Origin: Arabidopsis thaliana
Lineage: Eukaryota; Streptophyta; Magnoliopsida; Brassicales; Brassicaceae
Assembly: GCF_000001735.4 (NCBI RefSeq)
Contig: NC_003075.7
Span: forward strand, 11,471,001-11,535,000
Length of the DNA stretch: 64,000 nucleotides
Direction: 5' to 3'
Shown here piece after piece: positions 30,314-43,500 of the stretch. Within the stretch, counting starts at the first letter, position 1; the number at the start of each line of letters is the position of its first letter. The translations under genes were made by a program, and so were the position numbers. The notes beneath the pieces were generated by a model. The model was not told the origin of the DNA. It saw nothing but the letters and a program-made list of their open reading frames with translations, and searched no databases.

Positions 30314-33300
30314 TTACATCGAAATCGTTGTCTTAACAGAGACAGGGATTATAACATCATGAACACCATCACTCCATGTTAAGCTTCCAAAGAAGTAGCC
30401 AGTGTTGACTTTGTGACTTGTTTTAGCCTTAACCGAGAAAGTGAGTACTCTCTTAGCTGCAGACTTAAACACGAGTGTGGTTGGGTTCACGGTGAGAGTT
30501 ATACCGAGAGGAGACTCGATCACAGCTCTATAGACTGACTTGATGGGTCCAACATTGGTTACAGTTCTTGTGAGTGTGACTTCTTTCTCAAGATTTGGAA
30601 TTGTGATTGAAGGTAAGTTGATATCAAGCATTGATGGCTTAGGAATTGGGCAATTAGTCTTTTTACCGAGCACACGAGAGATTGAAGAGTCGTTGTAACC
30701 CGCAGAACACATATACTTGATGTAATCCACAATCCCCATATCGTAGACAAGTCCTGGTTTAGCAGCTTTTTCAGGGTTTACAAGTCCTCCTCCATAGTCA
30801 AATGGATCTGCAAGCTTCTTGTTTGATCCTTCAGCAAAGATTGGTTCTCCAGATGGACTTGTCCTCCAAGCTACAAAAGAAACAGATGATAGTCTGTAAC
30901 GGTTTGTTTATGGAAAAGAAGAATAAGAAGAAGCAGGAACCTGTTGTGACCAAAGCTGATCTCACTGCAGCAGGAGACCACTTAGGGTGAAGAGATTTTA
31001 GGAGAGCTATTATTCCAGAAACAACAGGAGTTGACATTGATGTCCCTGAAAGAAGTCCAAATCCGTTCTGTTCTTCTGGATTAAGCGGACTTATTGCCGC
31101 GAGTATGCTCACACCCGGAGCTGCTATATCAGGCTACAGAGTAAAACATGACCACATATTTAGCAAAGTTTACTCAGAAACGTTAAACCTTTTGAAGTAA
31201 ACATTGATAAGAGACGCAATGGCTTAATAACCTTGAGAATGGCTGGTGAAACCGAATTAGGCCCTCTACATGAGAATGCAGCAACCTTAGTTGTTGCAGG
31301 CTGACCAGTTAGTGTAGTAGCTGCAGTAATTCTCACCGTGGGAGATCTGTTGGCACGACGATCAATGATGTATATATATACATGCACTTGTGTAGTTAAG
31401 AGAGTGTTTTTGTTTCAAGATAGAGACCTGGTGGTACGTATGTATTTTAAAATCTCAGTTCCAAACTCGTAATCTGGAAAAATGCATGGTACACCATTGC
31501 ATCGAGAAAGAAGATCATCAGGCTTTTGGGCTAGGATCACTGCTGCTACACCTTTCCCTGCAATTGGAGTTGCACTATCGAAAACAAGAACTGTTTTCCC
31601 CTTCACATCAACAGTGTCATCACTGTCTGAGTCCAAGAAAGCTAAACCGGTTGAAATCTCCGGTCCAGTGAACAGAGATTCAGCCTAAAAACGAACGAAC
31701 AAAAGAACAACAAGTTACTCAAAAAAGAACTCCAAACTTTGAACTGTTTTCTCTAACTAGTAAAACGTACGAAGAGGGTTTGATTATTCCCAAGTGTGAT
31801 CTTTGTAGGAAAAGACCGGTCAAGAGTAGTTGCAGCAACAGTCAAAAGCCAAGGAGCAACATTGTCAACAGTGTGAGCACCAGGCCCTTCGTTACCCGCA
31901 GCAGCCACAACCGTAATCCCTTTAGCCACCGCGTGAAAAGCCGCGATATAATCGAGCTTATCGACTTCCGAATCCTCGGGAATACCTCCCCCGATAGAAA
32001 CCGACAAAACATCAACCCCATCATGTATAGCATCATCAAAAGCCTTCCACATATCAGCAGATGTGCATCTTCCATCAGTTCCTCCTCCTTCATCTCTCAT
32101 TACGTTCCAACACGCCTTGTACGAGGCTATTCGGGCTCGAGGAGCACCACCTCGGACAAGACCTGATAAGAATCACACATCGGTTAAAAAGGAAACAAAC
32201 TATTGTCTTATAAAACTAGTACCTTGACTCTTAAGCTAACTTCTGTGGTGAAATAATATATATATATATATATATATCAGTACCTTGGGCTAAACCAAAG
32301 TAGCTCACGTTGGGGACAAATGAGCCACCAGCTATTGTGGCTGTATGTGTACCGTGACCGTTTGCATCTCTGGTGGATTGGAAATCTTGGATGATTGTTC
32401 TGTTGAATTTTCCTCCAATTGCGGCGACTACACCGTTTAGATAGTACCTAGCTCCTATTAGCTTGTTGTTGCAATGTATTGTGGCGTTAAACTGTTCTCC
32501 AGGTTCACATTTTCCTCTCCAACGCTTAGGTATTGGTCCAAGGCCTTGATCGTTGACTGCCTTTGACTCTGGCCATATCCCTGCATATACATACATACAT
32601 GATGTGAGCCAAGGAAAGAGGGAGGGAGTTAGAGTTAGAGAAGGAGAGAGTTAGATACCGGAATCAATGACACCGATGATAGCTTCACTGCCCAAGTTGG
32701 TGTCATGAAGAAGACCTTTTACAGATGATAATGAAGAAAAAGAAGTTGGAATTGGAGAGAGGCCAAGGTGATCCCAAGCTCTTGTGGTTTTAAGTTTCCG
32801 AATCCGGTTTGGTATAACATGGATAACTTCTGGATGCTCTGTGTTTATTTACAAGATTCTGGTTTAGAAACTTTGTTTTCAGAGTCAAAGATACGAATAT
32901 TCCTTAAATGTGAGTTTGAGTTTTGTTGAGTACCTGAAATTTTCTTAGCTTGTGATGATGTAAGAAGCGCCGCGAAACCAGAGAATCCATGTTGGTAGCT
33001 GTAGATCAGGGAGTTTTGTGCGTCTTCTTTGCTGTATATAACATGATATGTAAAAGTGAAATATGAGCTCATAATTCATAACAAACAAAGTTTAAAACAG
33101 AGGAGGGTTTCAATTCTGTGAAGAAAAACAGAGTATGGGCTAATGAGTTTCTTGTGTGACAAGAAACGTATGTAATATATTATTATCAACCTAACAGATG
33201 CCTGAATAAATGTTTTAACTAATAAACATTAAACATGTATATATGACAAGTTTAATGAATAGTTACTGTACATATAAACAAATTCAATAGGTAATTGTCC

Positions 33301-33656
33301 AATATCATTATTAGTAGAAATTTTTAAAAGATGATTCAAGTATAATACCTTTGAAGAAGTGATTCAAGCATCTGGTGATGAGAAGCTGTGACAAGTTCAG
33401 GATCATCGTGTTCTCTTTCGCCAAGATACACTATATAAACCTATAAAATCCGCGAAACAAGAGTACCAACAAAATTTAAAATCCGTTAACTCTTAGAGAT
33501 TTTTGCAAATAGAGAAAGGTATTTTTAGTTGAATACTTTGCTATCACTGTCTAAGGCTCCAGCAGCTGTAAGAAAATCCAGCTCCGTGTTAAGAAATAGG
33601 ACCAAAGCAATAGCCAATAGAAGCACAAGTTTAGAACTTTGTAAAGAGTTATTCAT
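30314..33656 (-). CDS. SBT3.13: Subtilisin-like serine protease SBT3.13
   Basis: Ten coding exons on the minus strand: 33656-33537, 33440-33349, 33031-32934, 32838-32659, 32580-32284, 32162-31771, 31684-31428, 31346-31232, 31133-30941 and 30870-30314; 766 aa, equal to the known length of AT4G21650. Signal peptide (residues 1 to about 25), I9 propeptide to about residue 115, S8 domain with catalytic Asp near 161, His near 238 and Ser near 549, PA insert encoded by exon 7, Fn3-like C-terminus. Exon 6 encodes five extra residues in a glycine-rich loop ([12 protein letters not shown]) absent from the sister copies. All splice sites are canonical. It acts in the secretory path or apoplast; the substrate is unknown. 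Third of the tandem copies, with an (AT)n tract just inside intron 5. Confidence 0.93.
32256..32279. repeat. (AT)n microsatellite in intron 5 of SBT3.13
   Basis: About twelve TA units lie 5 bp past the exon 5 donor on the gene strand. Neither sister gene has the expansion at this spot. Confidence 0.8.
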
Positions 33657-35258
33657 TTTCTTAAGTGAGAAGTGTGTGGTGGCATAGAAGCCTCTATGGT
33701 TGTATATATAGTAAATAATTCATCTATTATTCATCTTTCAATTCACGTTTCATGACTCCACCACCATTTGGGATGAACTTTTGGGTTAAATTCGAATTTC
33801 GGCTCGGATTTGGTTTGGTTCGGTTTAATAATTGAGAGTAGTGTCAAACTCAAAACAATCTCACTTTGTTTCAGTTTTTCTTTCGGGTTAATATTTGGTT
33901 TTATCACTGAAGTACATTGTATTCAATTTTGGTTGGTTCAAAAAAAACTTACCAAACTAAAACCAATCCTCTCGTAATGGTACTTTTGTTATAATTATTA
34001 AGATTTGAATGAAAAATAGGATTTCACACTTTATAGATAAAATAGATAGTGACCACCCATAGTTGAATCTCTTTAGTAGTGGGAATCCAAAGGTGTTATG
34101 GTACGATGAACCATATGTGACTCGTTTTTCAGCATGTTTTATAATGGCTAGTACTTAGTAGTTTAATTAGTATGTATGTGAAACTCATTGTAAACAGAAA
34201 CCAAAATGACAAACATTAATCATTGTAGAAGCGGAATCCACTTAGCTTAAAACCTTTAAGTGGTAAAGCTAAATTTGTCTCATTTCAAGCATATATACTT
34301 TCTTATGTTTATATTAATCTTAGATTTCATTTGTCTAGCAAAGTTAAACTTTTAACTACGTGTTAAAAAAATTCTGACATCGCTTGTAGGCTGAATAACC
34401 ATTCATATTTGGAGAGACTTCTTGTTGTTTCTAAATGTGTCTACCATGTAGAGGCCTATGTATAATGATTAATAAGCGAGATTTGAAAAGAAGATAAATA
34501 GATAATGTTGAAAGAAAGGTGAAGAAAGGCGATTTAGGAACCCTACGACTCTACGAGTCATCATGCTCATGATAATGTTGAAAGAAAGGTGAAGAATGGT
34601 GGTAGCCCGGTAGGACAATGAGTGGCATAATTGGCCATTTGTCGCTGTTTCATTACTCTCCCGGAATGAGGTGTGGTCGAATCATTTGTCGCCTAATATT
34701 GGAAAAGTAATAGAATACATCATTGAAAAAATCCACAGTATGTTAAGTTTTTTTCATCACATGCAGGGATTGAACAACCCAAGGATCATGCCTATGAATT
34801 AGTTCACACTATGCATATGACAGTAACATATGAACATAATTTGGTTTCAGGAGCGAATGTCGTGAAAATGTACATATTTTTGCCTCGCTTAAAGATAACA
34901 AGGTGCACTGAAATAGATCACATCGACGGTTTATTCTGTAGACCGAATGATCAATCTTTTAAAAACCATAAACGCTGAAAGTACTCGGACAATTTGAAAA
35001 ACAAGACGTCGCTTACAAAACAAAGCCTTTTTTCCCCACTTTTTTTGTTCCAAGTCTCAGGCTTTGAATTTGTTCAAATTCCAAAAACAAAGTTTTACTT
35101 AAGCCTTCAGATAACAACATAGTATAGAATCTCATAAGCATTAAGACTAAAACTCAAGATCTCTGACTCAAAGACTAATAACTCTGGAACAAGAATCTCT
35201 CCCTATCTCTCTCATGTCCAGAATCCAGAATCCTTTTCCGTGTCTCTTCCAGAACACC
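33657..35258. other. Intergenic between SBT3.13 and the SF3b145-like gene
   Basis: The first part (to about 34230) is SBT3.13 promoter flank, homologous in pieces to 24600-25430. Near 34502 and 34572 the word GATAATGTTGAAAGAAAGGTGAAGAA is repeated, a short tandem duplication about 70 bp apart. From about 35000 on lies the 3'UTR of the minus-strand splicing gene. No gene is seen in between. Confidence 0.5.
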
Positions 35259-38200
35259 TCAGAATTTGAAATCTTTCTTCTTCTTCCCTTCCTTGTCATG
35301 CATTTTCCTCTTCCTACTATTCTGCTGCACATGCTGTTAAACATTCCACCAAGTAAACGTTTGATTATTCATCCGCATTCATATCAATAGTGTTGAAAAA
35401 AATAGAGATATAAATATAAAGAAAGTCATTACCTCGACGACCATGTCACTCAAGTCCACTGGCTTATTGCGCAATTTCTCCTCTTCTCTTGCCTCCTCAT
35501 ACTTGGCAGGTAAAACATTTTCCATAGCATCCAGCTCTTCTGGCTGTAAGCTGACATCCACTCTGTCTGTCTTCTGCCCTCTCAGCAAATCAACCTGCTC
35601 AATTTGACACAATTGCATACGTTAGCCCACTTGTCATCAAGCAAAACAACAAATCTCTGAGCATGTAACAACAGACTGCTTACCCTTTTGGCTCCCGTCT
35701 TTTCTTGAGTACCAGTCTTAATAACGTATGTGTGTGAGGTTCCCAGCAATGTTCCAGGAGCAACACTCTCTCCCTTTTCCTCGAGTACCTTCACAAGTCA
35801 AAAAAAAAAAGGCATTAACGACCAGAAACAGTGAATTATTGGTTTATATCAAACTAATAGAAAAGCCTACAAGGCGTGTAAGATCATCAAAATTAGGTTT
35901 CAAACCTGGTATAGAGCCCTATCAGGTTCCTTTCTCTGATCCTTACGAAGTTCAATTGCATCCGGTGTCTCTATACCAGTAGGAGTGCTGAAAGAAGGGG
36001 AAAATCACAAATCAGCTTTATACTTAGATTATACTGATAAGGAAACAAATAAATAGTATACACCTCATAAATGCATAATGATAACAATACCTTGACAGTG
36101 TATCAACAGATTCAGTGCCGTCTTCTAGTTCCTCTTCATCCATCTCCTCTTCTTGTTCCTCTTCTTCCTCCTCCTCTTCTTCTTCCTCTTCCTCTAAATC
36201 ACCCCAGTGCTTGCTCTTATCAATTGGCTCCTCCTAAGATAATGATAAAATACAACCGTCATACTCTATCACCAAATTGTATGATCTCTAAATATTCAAT
36301 AGGACGCTTTTACTTTGTATTTTGTGGTATCTACCTCGTAGCACAATATGCAATTACTAAGGAGAATAACAGAGAGAGATGAAAACAGTTACCTCGTAGT
36401 TAGGCTGATCTTGTTGCTGGACACCAAAAACATCTCCATACAATGGACGCCCATACTATGTAACACAAACGATAAGAACGGGAAAAAAATAAAAGTTAGT
36501 AGATGGCATAGAAATAATAAAAAAGAAGAATGTAGATAAAAAAAAATGCTTACTTCGTCAACTGGAGGTTTCCCCCAGCCGCCAGCATGAAAACCAAAGC
36601 TAGCTCCAATTGGAATAGGAGCATTCAAACCAGGAATTTTCAGATGTGGGTAAGAAGGAGGCGGACCATATCTCTGTCAAAGAAGAGATTAAAGGTGAAC
36701 AACTCGATTCCAATCAGAATAATTAAAAAGATAAGTCACAATAAACTCACCTGCATGTTAATCAGCCATGGGGGAGGAGCGCCTTCAGGCATACCAAGAG
36801 CTTCTTTTAAGTCGTTTGACAAAAACCCTGGTTTCGTTTCCCTCAGTTTAACCTATTTCCCAAATGATAGTAATTAGATTTTAGGTAAACAAACCAATGA
36901 AACCAAGCAATGTAATTATAGATAAAGCTGAAAAAACATGTCACAAGGAATTACCTCAAATTCTTTCCCTTCAAAATACAAATCGCCTAGAGCTGACAGC
37001 TTAGGCTTTGTTTGGTATTTGAAAAATGCATCATGAAGTACCTGAGAAAGGAAAGAATAGCTTCACTTGTCAGTTATAGAACAGATATCAGCAAATACTC
37101 ATCACAAAACAAAGATTAAAAAAAATAGAAACCTGGTAGTCAATGTCCATCTTTCCCATTTTTGGTTGCATTCTCTCCCGTTGCTTTTGCTTCAATTTCT
37201 TACCATCTTCTTTCTCAATGTAAGCCTACATAAGAACCACACAAGAATTAGCTGACAGTAGAAGCATTTAGCGACTTGCACCTTATATTGATAGAGAATA
37301 ACTTTTACCTGTCTAATCTTCTCAATTCCGGTTGCAGCAATGAAATCAGGAAGATGAAATGGCTGCTTCTCTATCCCACGCTTTCCCTGCAAAAATGAAA
37401 CCCCGCTGAGATGCCACCAACTTATAAAAAGAAAGAAAAAGCAGTATAAAAGTACTACAAAAACAGATGCATCTAAAAGCAAGATCACTATCATGCATAC
37501 GAAAACAAAATACAGTTTCAGAAAGGGAATATCCCAAACTGATTCATTAAACAGTTTACTCCAAAACCTAAGCACCACAGATTTCATATATAGACAGAAA
37601 AAAAAAATTAAGAGTCCTCTCCGGTTACACCTACAAGTCCAGGCTCCATGGTTATCACAGATGTTCTCCTGCAAGAAGCATATATAGGTATAAGGAAACT
37701 TAATTGACATGGTTATCACAGACGTTTCTATCCCTCTTGATATAATTCCCCTATGTACCAGTACCACACCCACAAATCACAGAAACATATAGTTAACTAC
37801 AGTACATTACTAGAATTATCACAAACCTGCAAATATTTTCTCTTCTGCGACCAATGTCTTGGAACAGGAACTGTATTCCGGTACGACTTCAAAAACACTA
37901 ACAGCTTTGGATCTGCTGAAGTCGCGTCCCAGACCTGAAAATTGTAAAACAGAACTTATGAATATACAATAGATATCTACACAACGAGATAAACCTTGGT
38001 ACTATGAACACAATAGAGAAGCATCCATACCTCAACAACATCAGGCCTAGCGGAAACCTGCTTCAGCTCAGCAATCTTCATTCTCCGTTGAAGCTGAGGA
38101 AACAGAAATTCAGAATATTCAGAATCTAAAGAATGCAATAAAACAAATTGAGAGGTAATAATAAGGTTTGAGCTATACCTTTTTCTTCTTATTAGAGATG

Positions 38201-38772
38201 CCTTTCTCTTTGTTCTGATTATCCTGCTCGTCGTCGTCTGAATCAGAATCAGAGTTAACCTTCTTTTTGACATCTTCTTTCTCCTCAGACTCATCTTTCG
38301 TACCGTCTTCTTCAGAGGCAAGAGGTTCGCGGAAGTTGAACTTCTCGAAGATTTCCTTAAACTCATCGTTAAAACCATCTTCAAATTCAGCTTGCTCTGG
38401 AACATACTCTATCACAATCTGCTCACAAACCTATCAAAGAGAAACATATACCAAAAATCATCAGCAAACGATAAACAATCACAAACCCTAAGAAAAACCC
38501 TAGAACACCTCTCCATGAATCGAGTACGAGAAGATGAGCACAAAGTTAACCTGTGGCTGGGGATCTGTATTCTCTTTGGATTCAGAAGCAGCAGAAACGT
38601 CCGATGCATCTACATCGGCTTGGGATGCTTTGTTGTTCTTCTTCTGCTTCCGTCTGCGGCGGCGACGGTCAATCTCACGAGATTTCTTAGAGGAAGCGGA
38701 GGTGTTTCCGTTGGAGACATCACCGTTAGAAACGACGCTATGAACGAGTGCGACGGTTGAATCGGCGGTCAT
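35259..38772 (-). CDS. AT4G21660: Splicing factor 3b subunit 2 (SF3b145/SAP145/Cus1-like)
   Basis: Fifteen exons on the minus strand: 38772-38551, 38430-38179, 38093-38031, 37934-37827, 37386-37309, 37225-37133, 37041-36955, 36852-36751, 36673-36554, 36455-36393, 36233-36091, 35987-35906, 35788-35684, 35594-35433 and 35333-35259; 584 aa. A U2 snRNP component that helps bind the branch-site region of pre-mRNA. A basic, low-complexity N-terminus (RRRRRRKQKK) and acidic stretch (to about residue 155) precede the DUF382 domain (RPDVVEVWDATSADPKLLV...VPVPRHWSQKRKYLQGKRG). The PSP proline-rich domain follows (KPGFLSNDLKEALGM, GAPPPWLINMQRYGPPPSYP). Then come a Glu run of thirteen residues and a basic C-terminus (KKKKDFKF). 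All introns are GT-AG and all exon phases close. Recognised as AT4G21660. Confidence 0.95.
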
Positions 38773-40050
38773 ATTCGGTGTTCTCTCTGAATCGGTGATG
38801 TGAAAAGAGAGATTGAGAGGAGAAGGAAGAACGACGGAAATCGAGGATATACGTATATGAACAAGAGTCGGTTTGCTGAAATTCTCTCTGATTCTATTTC
38901 CGGTTTGGCATAAGGCCCATATAAGTAGAAGACGAATATATCTGCCAATAGGCCCAACACTTTATATTTTTCTTCGAGTGTAAGAATTGTTTTGTAGAAG
39001 ACCATCTACTAGTAACTAATAGAAAATTTCAAAGGAAATGTATGGAACAATATTCAAACACTACTATAAATGTTGGCACGAGTTAACTCTACATTATTCG
39101 TAAAAATGTTCTATTGAACTTTTAAAATTATAAAATTACAGTTTACACAATGTCTTGAAATTTTGAAGAAAGTTATAAGTATCAAAATTGTATATATGTG
39201 GGTATTTGAGATTTAAATAAAATTCTCTGACTAACAACAAAACTTTTAATAAAATTTAAATGTTTTAGTTTATTATTCGTAAAAATTTAGTTTTTACATG
39301 AATTGAGGTAATTTTTATTCACTTTGAGATTTTATTAATGTGAGCACGACTCCCGGTGTATGTTATCGGTTGTTTATTATGCAATTAGAACAATATACAT
39401 TGTGCCTTTTTAGTTTCAAAATTGTTTTCATAAGACATTAGGAAAGAACACGGAAAAAAAAGACATTAGGAAAGAATTTTGTAACGGCTTTTGTACGTAA
39501 CGGTTATTTTTAAACAAGGAAAAAAATACTGTCTATAAAAAAAAATTATCTTTACGTAGTTGTGTATTTTAGAAAACAAAATAAATCATTTTTTATTTAC
39601 TAAACTATTATTTTATAAGGAAAAGATTGAAAAGAGTAGGGGAAAGATATATGTGAAAAAATATTCATGCTTGGTAGATAAAAAATATTTCACAAATAAA
39701 GAGACAAGTATATGTCAAAAATATCATGTCTTTTGAATAAATAATCTTCTAAAAAAAAAGAATTAGATGAACTATAAATATCTTGTGGTATATGAATCCT
39801 TGACACTGTAAAAATCAAAACATGAGATCAGAAACACAAGTATAAAAGTACATTACAAGTACGGTATGAATCGAAAAAAAAACAGAATTTGACAGGTTTT
39901 GAGCTGATAAAAACTATTTCAGGCTTTTATTAATTTTTAAAAATAGTATTAATTGTTTTTAAAATAAGACATAAATAAAAAAAAGAACGGTTAAAGAAAA
40001 TGAAGGGGCCCTTCGTGTTTTGTTTTCCCTTAAAAAAACCAAGGACAAAG
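38773..40050. other. Intergenic between the SF3b145-like gene and CPL1
   Basis: A bidirectional space between two divergent genes. The middle (39000-40000) is strongly AT-rich with homopolymer runs and no coding signal. Confidence 0.45.
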
Positions 40051-40434
40051 GCATAATGCCGTATTCACAATCTTGACTCTTCGTTATCTGGATCTAGGGT
40101 TTCTCTCGATTTTTAGAACGCCACAAAACCTAATAAACTTTTCCCAGATACACAAACAAACTCATCATCAACCAAGGAAGAAGAAAGAAACTAGGGTTTT
40201 TTTTTGTGGATTCATCATCGGTATTTTACAGATCTATATTCAAAGGGAACAAAATCTTAAGGAACAAACACTAAATTTTCATTCTTTCTCTTATTTACCC
40301 ATTTATCAAAAATCTTCCTTTTGTTTTCCTGATTCTTGCTAAAGAAAAAAACTCGGATCCAATTCATAAACTAGTGTGGACTGGTGATCAATCTATCAAT
40401 TCTGGCCAAGGGACAACAAAAAGTTTAGATTTTG

Positions 40435-40462
40435 ATGAACCAATTTTGAGATGAGACAATAG
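40435..40462 (+). promoter_or_regulatory. Two minimal upstream ORFs in the CPL1 leader
   Basis: In the 5'UTR, ATG at 40435 opens a four-codon frame (MNQF, stop 40447-40449). ATG at 40451 opens a three-codon frame (MRQ, stop 40460-40462). Both end before the CPL1 start at 40511. They could reduce or tune translation. Confidence 0.5.
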
Positions 40463-40510
40463 ACATCCATTGATCTGTAAACTTTAAGAAGGAGAAGGAG
40501 AAAAGAAAGT

Positions 40511-43500
40511 ATGTATAGTAATAATAGAGTAGAAGTGTTTCATGGTGATGGAAGACTTGGAGAATTGGAGATATACCCTTCAAGGGAATTGAATCAGCAA
40601 CAAGATGATGTGATGAAGCAGAGGAAGAAGAAACAGAGGGAAGTAATGGAGCTAGCCAAGATGGGAATCAGAATAAGCCACTTTTCTCAATCTGGCGAGA
40701 GGTGTCCTCCTCTTGCAATACTTACTACAATTTCATCTTGTGGCCTTTGTTTCAAATTAGAAGCTTCACCTTCTCCAGCTCAGGAGTCACTCAGTTTATT
40801 CTACTCGTCCTGTCTCAGGGACAACAAGGTATCTAAACCTTACGAACCTTTAAGCCTTACTCAGACTTAGATTTTATCAACTAAAACTCAAAAACACTTA
40901 ATGATAAATAGGATTTTGTGTCATTATTTAACTTCCTTAATGTCAGAGCTGCATCAAGTTTGGGGCTTTAGAAACTTTTAGTAGAGTGGGGGTTTGAATC
41001 TTGTGTTGTTTGTTATGTTACAAATTGTCCTCATATTTGTGAGTTTTGGATTTTTGCTTCTTGCAGACAGCAGTAATGCTCTTGGGTGGAGAAGAGCTCC
41101 ATTTGGTTGCTATGTACTCGGAAAATATCAAGAATGACCGTCCTTGTTTCTGGGCATTTAGTGTTGCTCCTGGAATTTACGATTCCTGTCTTGTTATGTT
41201 GAATCTTAGATGTCTGGGTATTGTCTTTGATCTTGATGAAACCCTTGTAGTGGCGAATACCATGCGCTCATTTGAGGATAAGATTGACGGGTTTCAGCGG
41301 AGAATAAACAACGAGATGGACCCTCAACGCCTTGCCGTTATAGTGGCTGAGATGAAGCGTTATCAAGATGACAAAAATCTATTGAAGCAATATATTGAAA
41401 GTGACCAGGTTGTTGAAAACGGGGAGGTGATAAAGGTGCAATCTGAAATTGTTCCTGCCTTGTCTGACAACCATCAGCCTCTTGTTCGCCCTCTGATAAG
41501 GTTGCAAGAGAAGAATATTATTCTGACTCGCATTAACCCAATGGTATGCAAGTCTTGAATCAGTATATGTCTGTTAGTTTCTGTTCCCCGTATACATATA
41601 TGTTTAGTGCTTACTACACATTTAAAAGACAATAAGTGGTGGTGTGCTGTGTGGTGGATTTCCTTGAATACTTGTGGTATAACCTTTTATTTTTCATTTG
41701 CTCCTTTCTGGAGCACCTAGATTTTTCTGAATTCTTGTGGCTGAATCTGCATTCCTATATTTACACACAGATTCGTGATACAAGTGTTCTTGTGAGAATG
41801 AGGCCCTCATGGGAGGAACTTCGAAGCTATTTGACAGCAAAAGGGCGTAAGCGTTTTGAAGTATATGTTTGCACGATGGCTGAAAGAGATTACGCCTTAG
41901 AGATGTGGAGGCTCCTTGATCCAGAAGGGAATTTGATAAACACAAATGACTTGCTTGCTCGCATCGTTTGTGTGAAATCTGGTATACTTTTTGGTATCTT
42001 ATACCTGCTTATATTTCATCATGGTAAAACTTCTTACAAGCTTGTAATTAACCACCACAGGTTTTAAAAAGTCACTGTTCAATGTGTTTCTCGATGGAAC
42101 CTGCCATCCAAAGATGGCATTGGTAATTGATGATCGATTGAAAGTTTGGGATGAGAAGGATCAGCCGAGGGTACATGTGGTTCCTGCATTCGCTCCCTAT
42201 TATTCTCCTCAAGCTGAAGTAAGTATAATTTTTACCTAGTTGAAATTGGTTATGAAAAATGCAGAAGCATGTGAATTTGATAAGAATATTATTAATCAAA
42301 AGAATCACAAGTCATTTAGAATGGAACAAATGAAGCCTTATAAGACCTAACATAAGCTAGCTTTGTGGTGAGTTCTACGCAAGGGGTCTTTGTGGGCCTG
42401 GTTTGTTGCACAATTTCTACCAGAAGTGATAGTCTTGACTTTTCAGTAATAAATGGTGTCACATATAGCTCGTTTCCTTTTCTTGTAGGCTGCTGCAACA
42501 CCAGTACTATGTGTTGCCAGGAACGTTGCCTGTGGTGTCAGAGGTGGATTTTTCAGGTAAGATGTCAGATTTGATAATAGTAGTTTGTTTTCTTGACATC
42601 TCTACTGATCAAGGGTGCTTCCTTAGTACATACTTACGGTGAAATGGTATTTGAACTTGGTTACAGGGATTTTGATGATAGTCTGCTACCAAGGATTGCT
42701 GAAATTTCTTATGAGAATGATGCTGAGGATATTCCTTCTCCGCCTGATGTCAGCCATTATTTGGTGTCGGAGGTTAGTCGTGATACTTGTTAGCGATTGG
42801 GAGTAGATAATTTTTTGGTTCTCTTCCAGGCAGTCTGGGAGCTTATTTTACTCACCTTTGAAACTGCTTCCCAGTAACTCATTCTTTTTTCAATATAGGA
42901 TGATACATCGGGTTTAAATGGGAACAAAGATCCACTTTCCTTTGACGGGATGGCTGATACTGAAGTGGAGAGAAGACTGAAGGTGATTTACATTTTGAGG
43001 CTCTATTGTTACTGAGTTATTGTGGTGATCCATTAAAGATGCCAACTCCAGTAAACATGGCTTCTGGTTTAAATTTTCTGCCCAATGTTGAAATTCAAAT
43101 ACATTTTTCCGTTTTATTCAGGAGGCAATTTCTGCATCTTCAGCTGTCCTTCCGGCGGCAAATATAGATCCGAGGATAGCTGCTCCCGTTCAGTTCCCCA
43201 TGGCTTCTGCTTCTTCTGTTTCAGTTCCAGTACCAGTACAAGTCGTGCAACAAGCAATACAACCTTCAGCTATGGCCTTTCCAAGTATTCCATTTCAACA
43301 ACCTCAACAACCGACATCAATAGCTAAACACTTGGTTCCTTCAGAACCAAGCTTGCAGAGTTCTCCTGCTAGAGAGGAAGGTGAGGTACCTGAATCAGAA
43401 TTAGATCCAGATACTAGGAGGAGACTCCTCATATTGCAGCATGGACAAGATACTAGGGATCCTGCTCCAAGTGAACCTTCATTTCCTCAGAGACCTCCAG

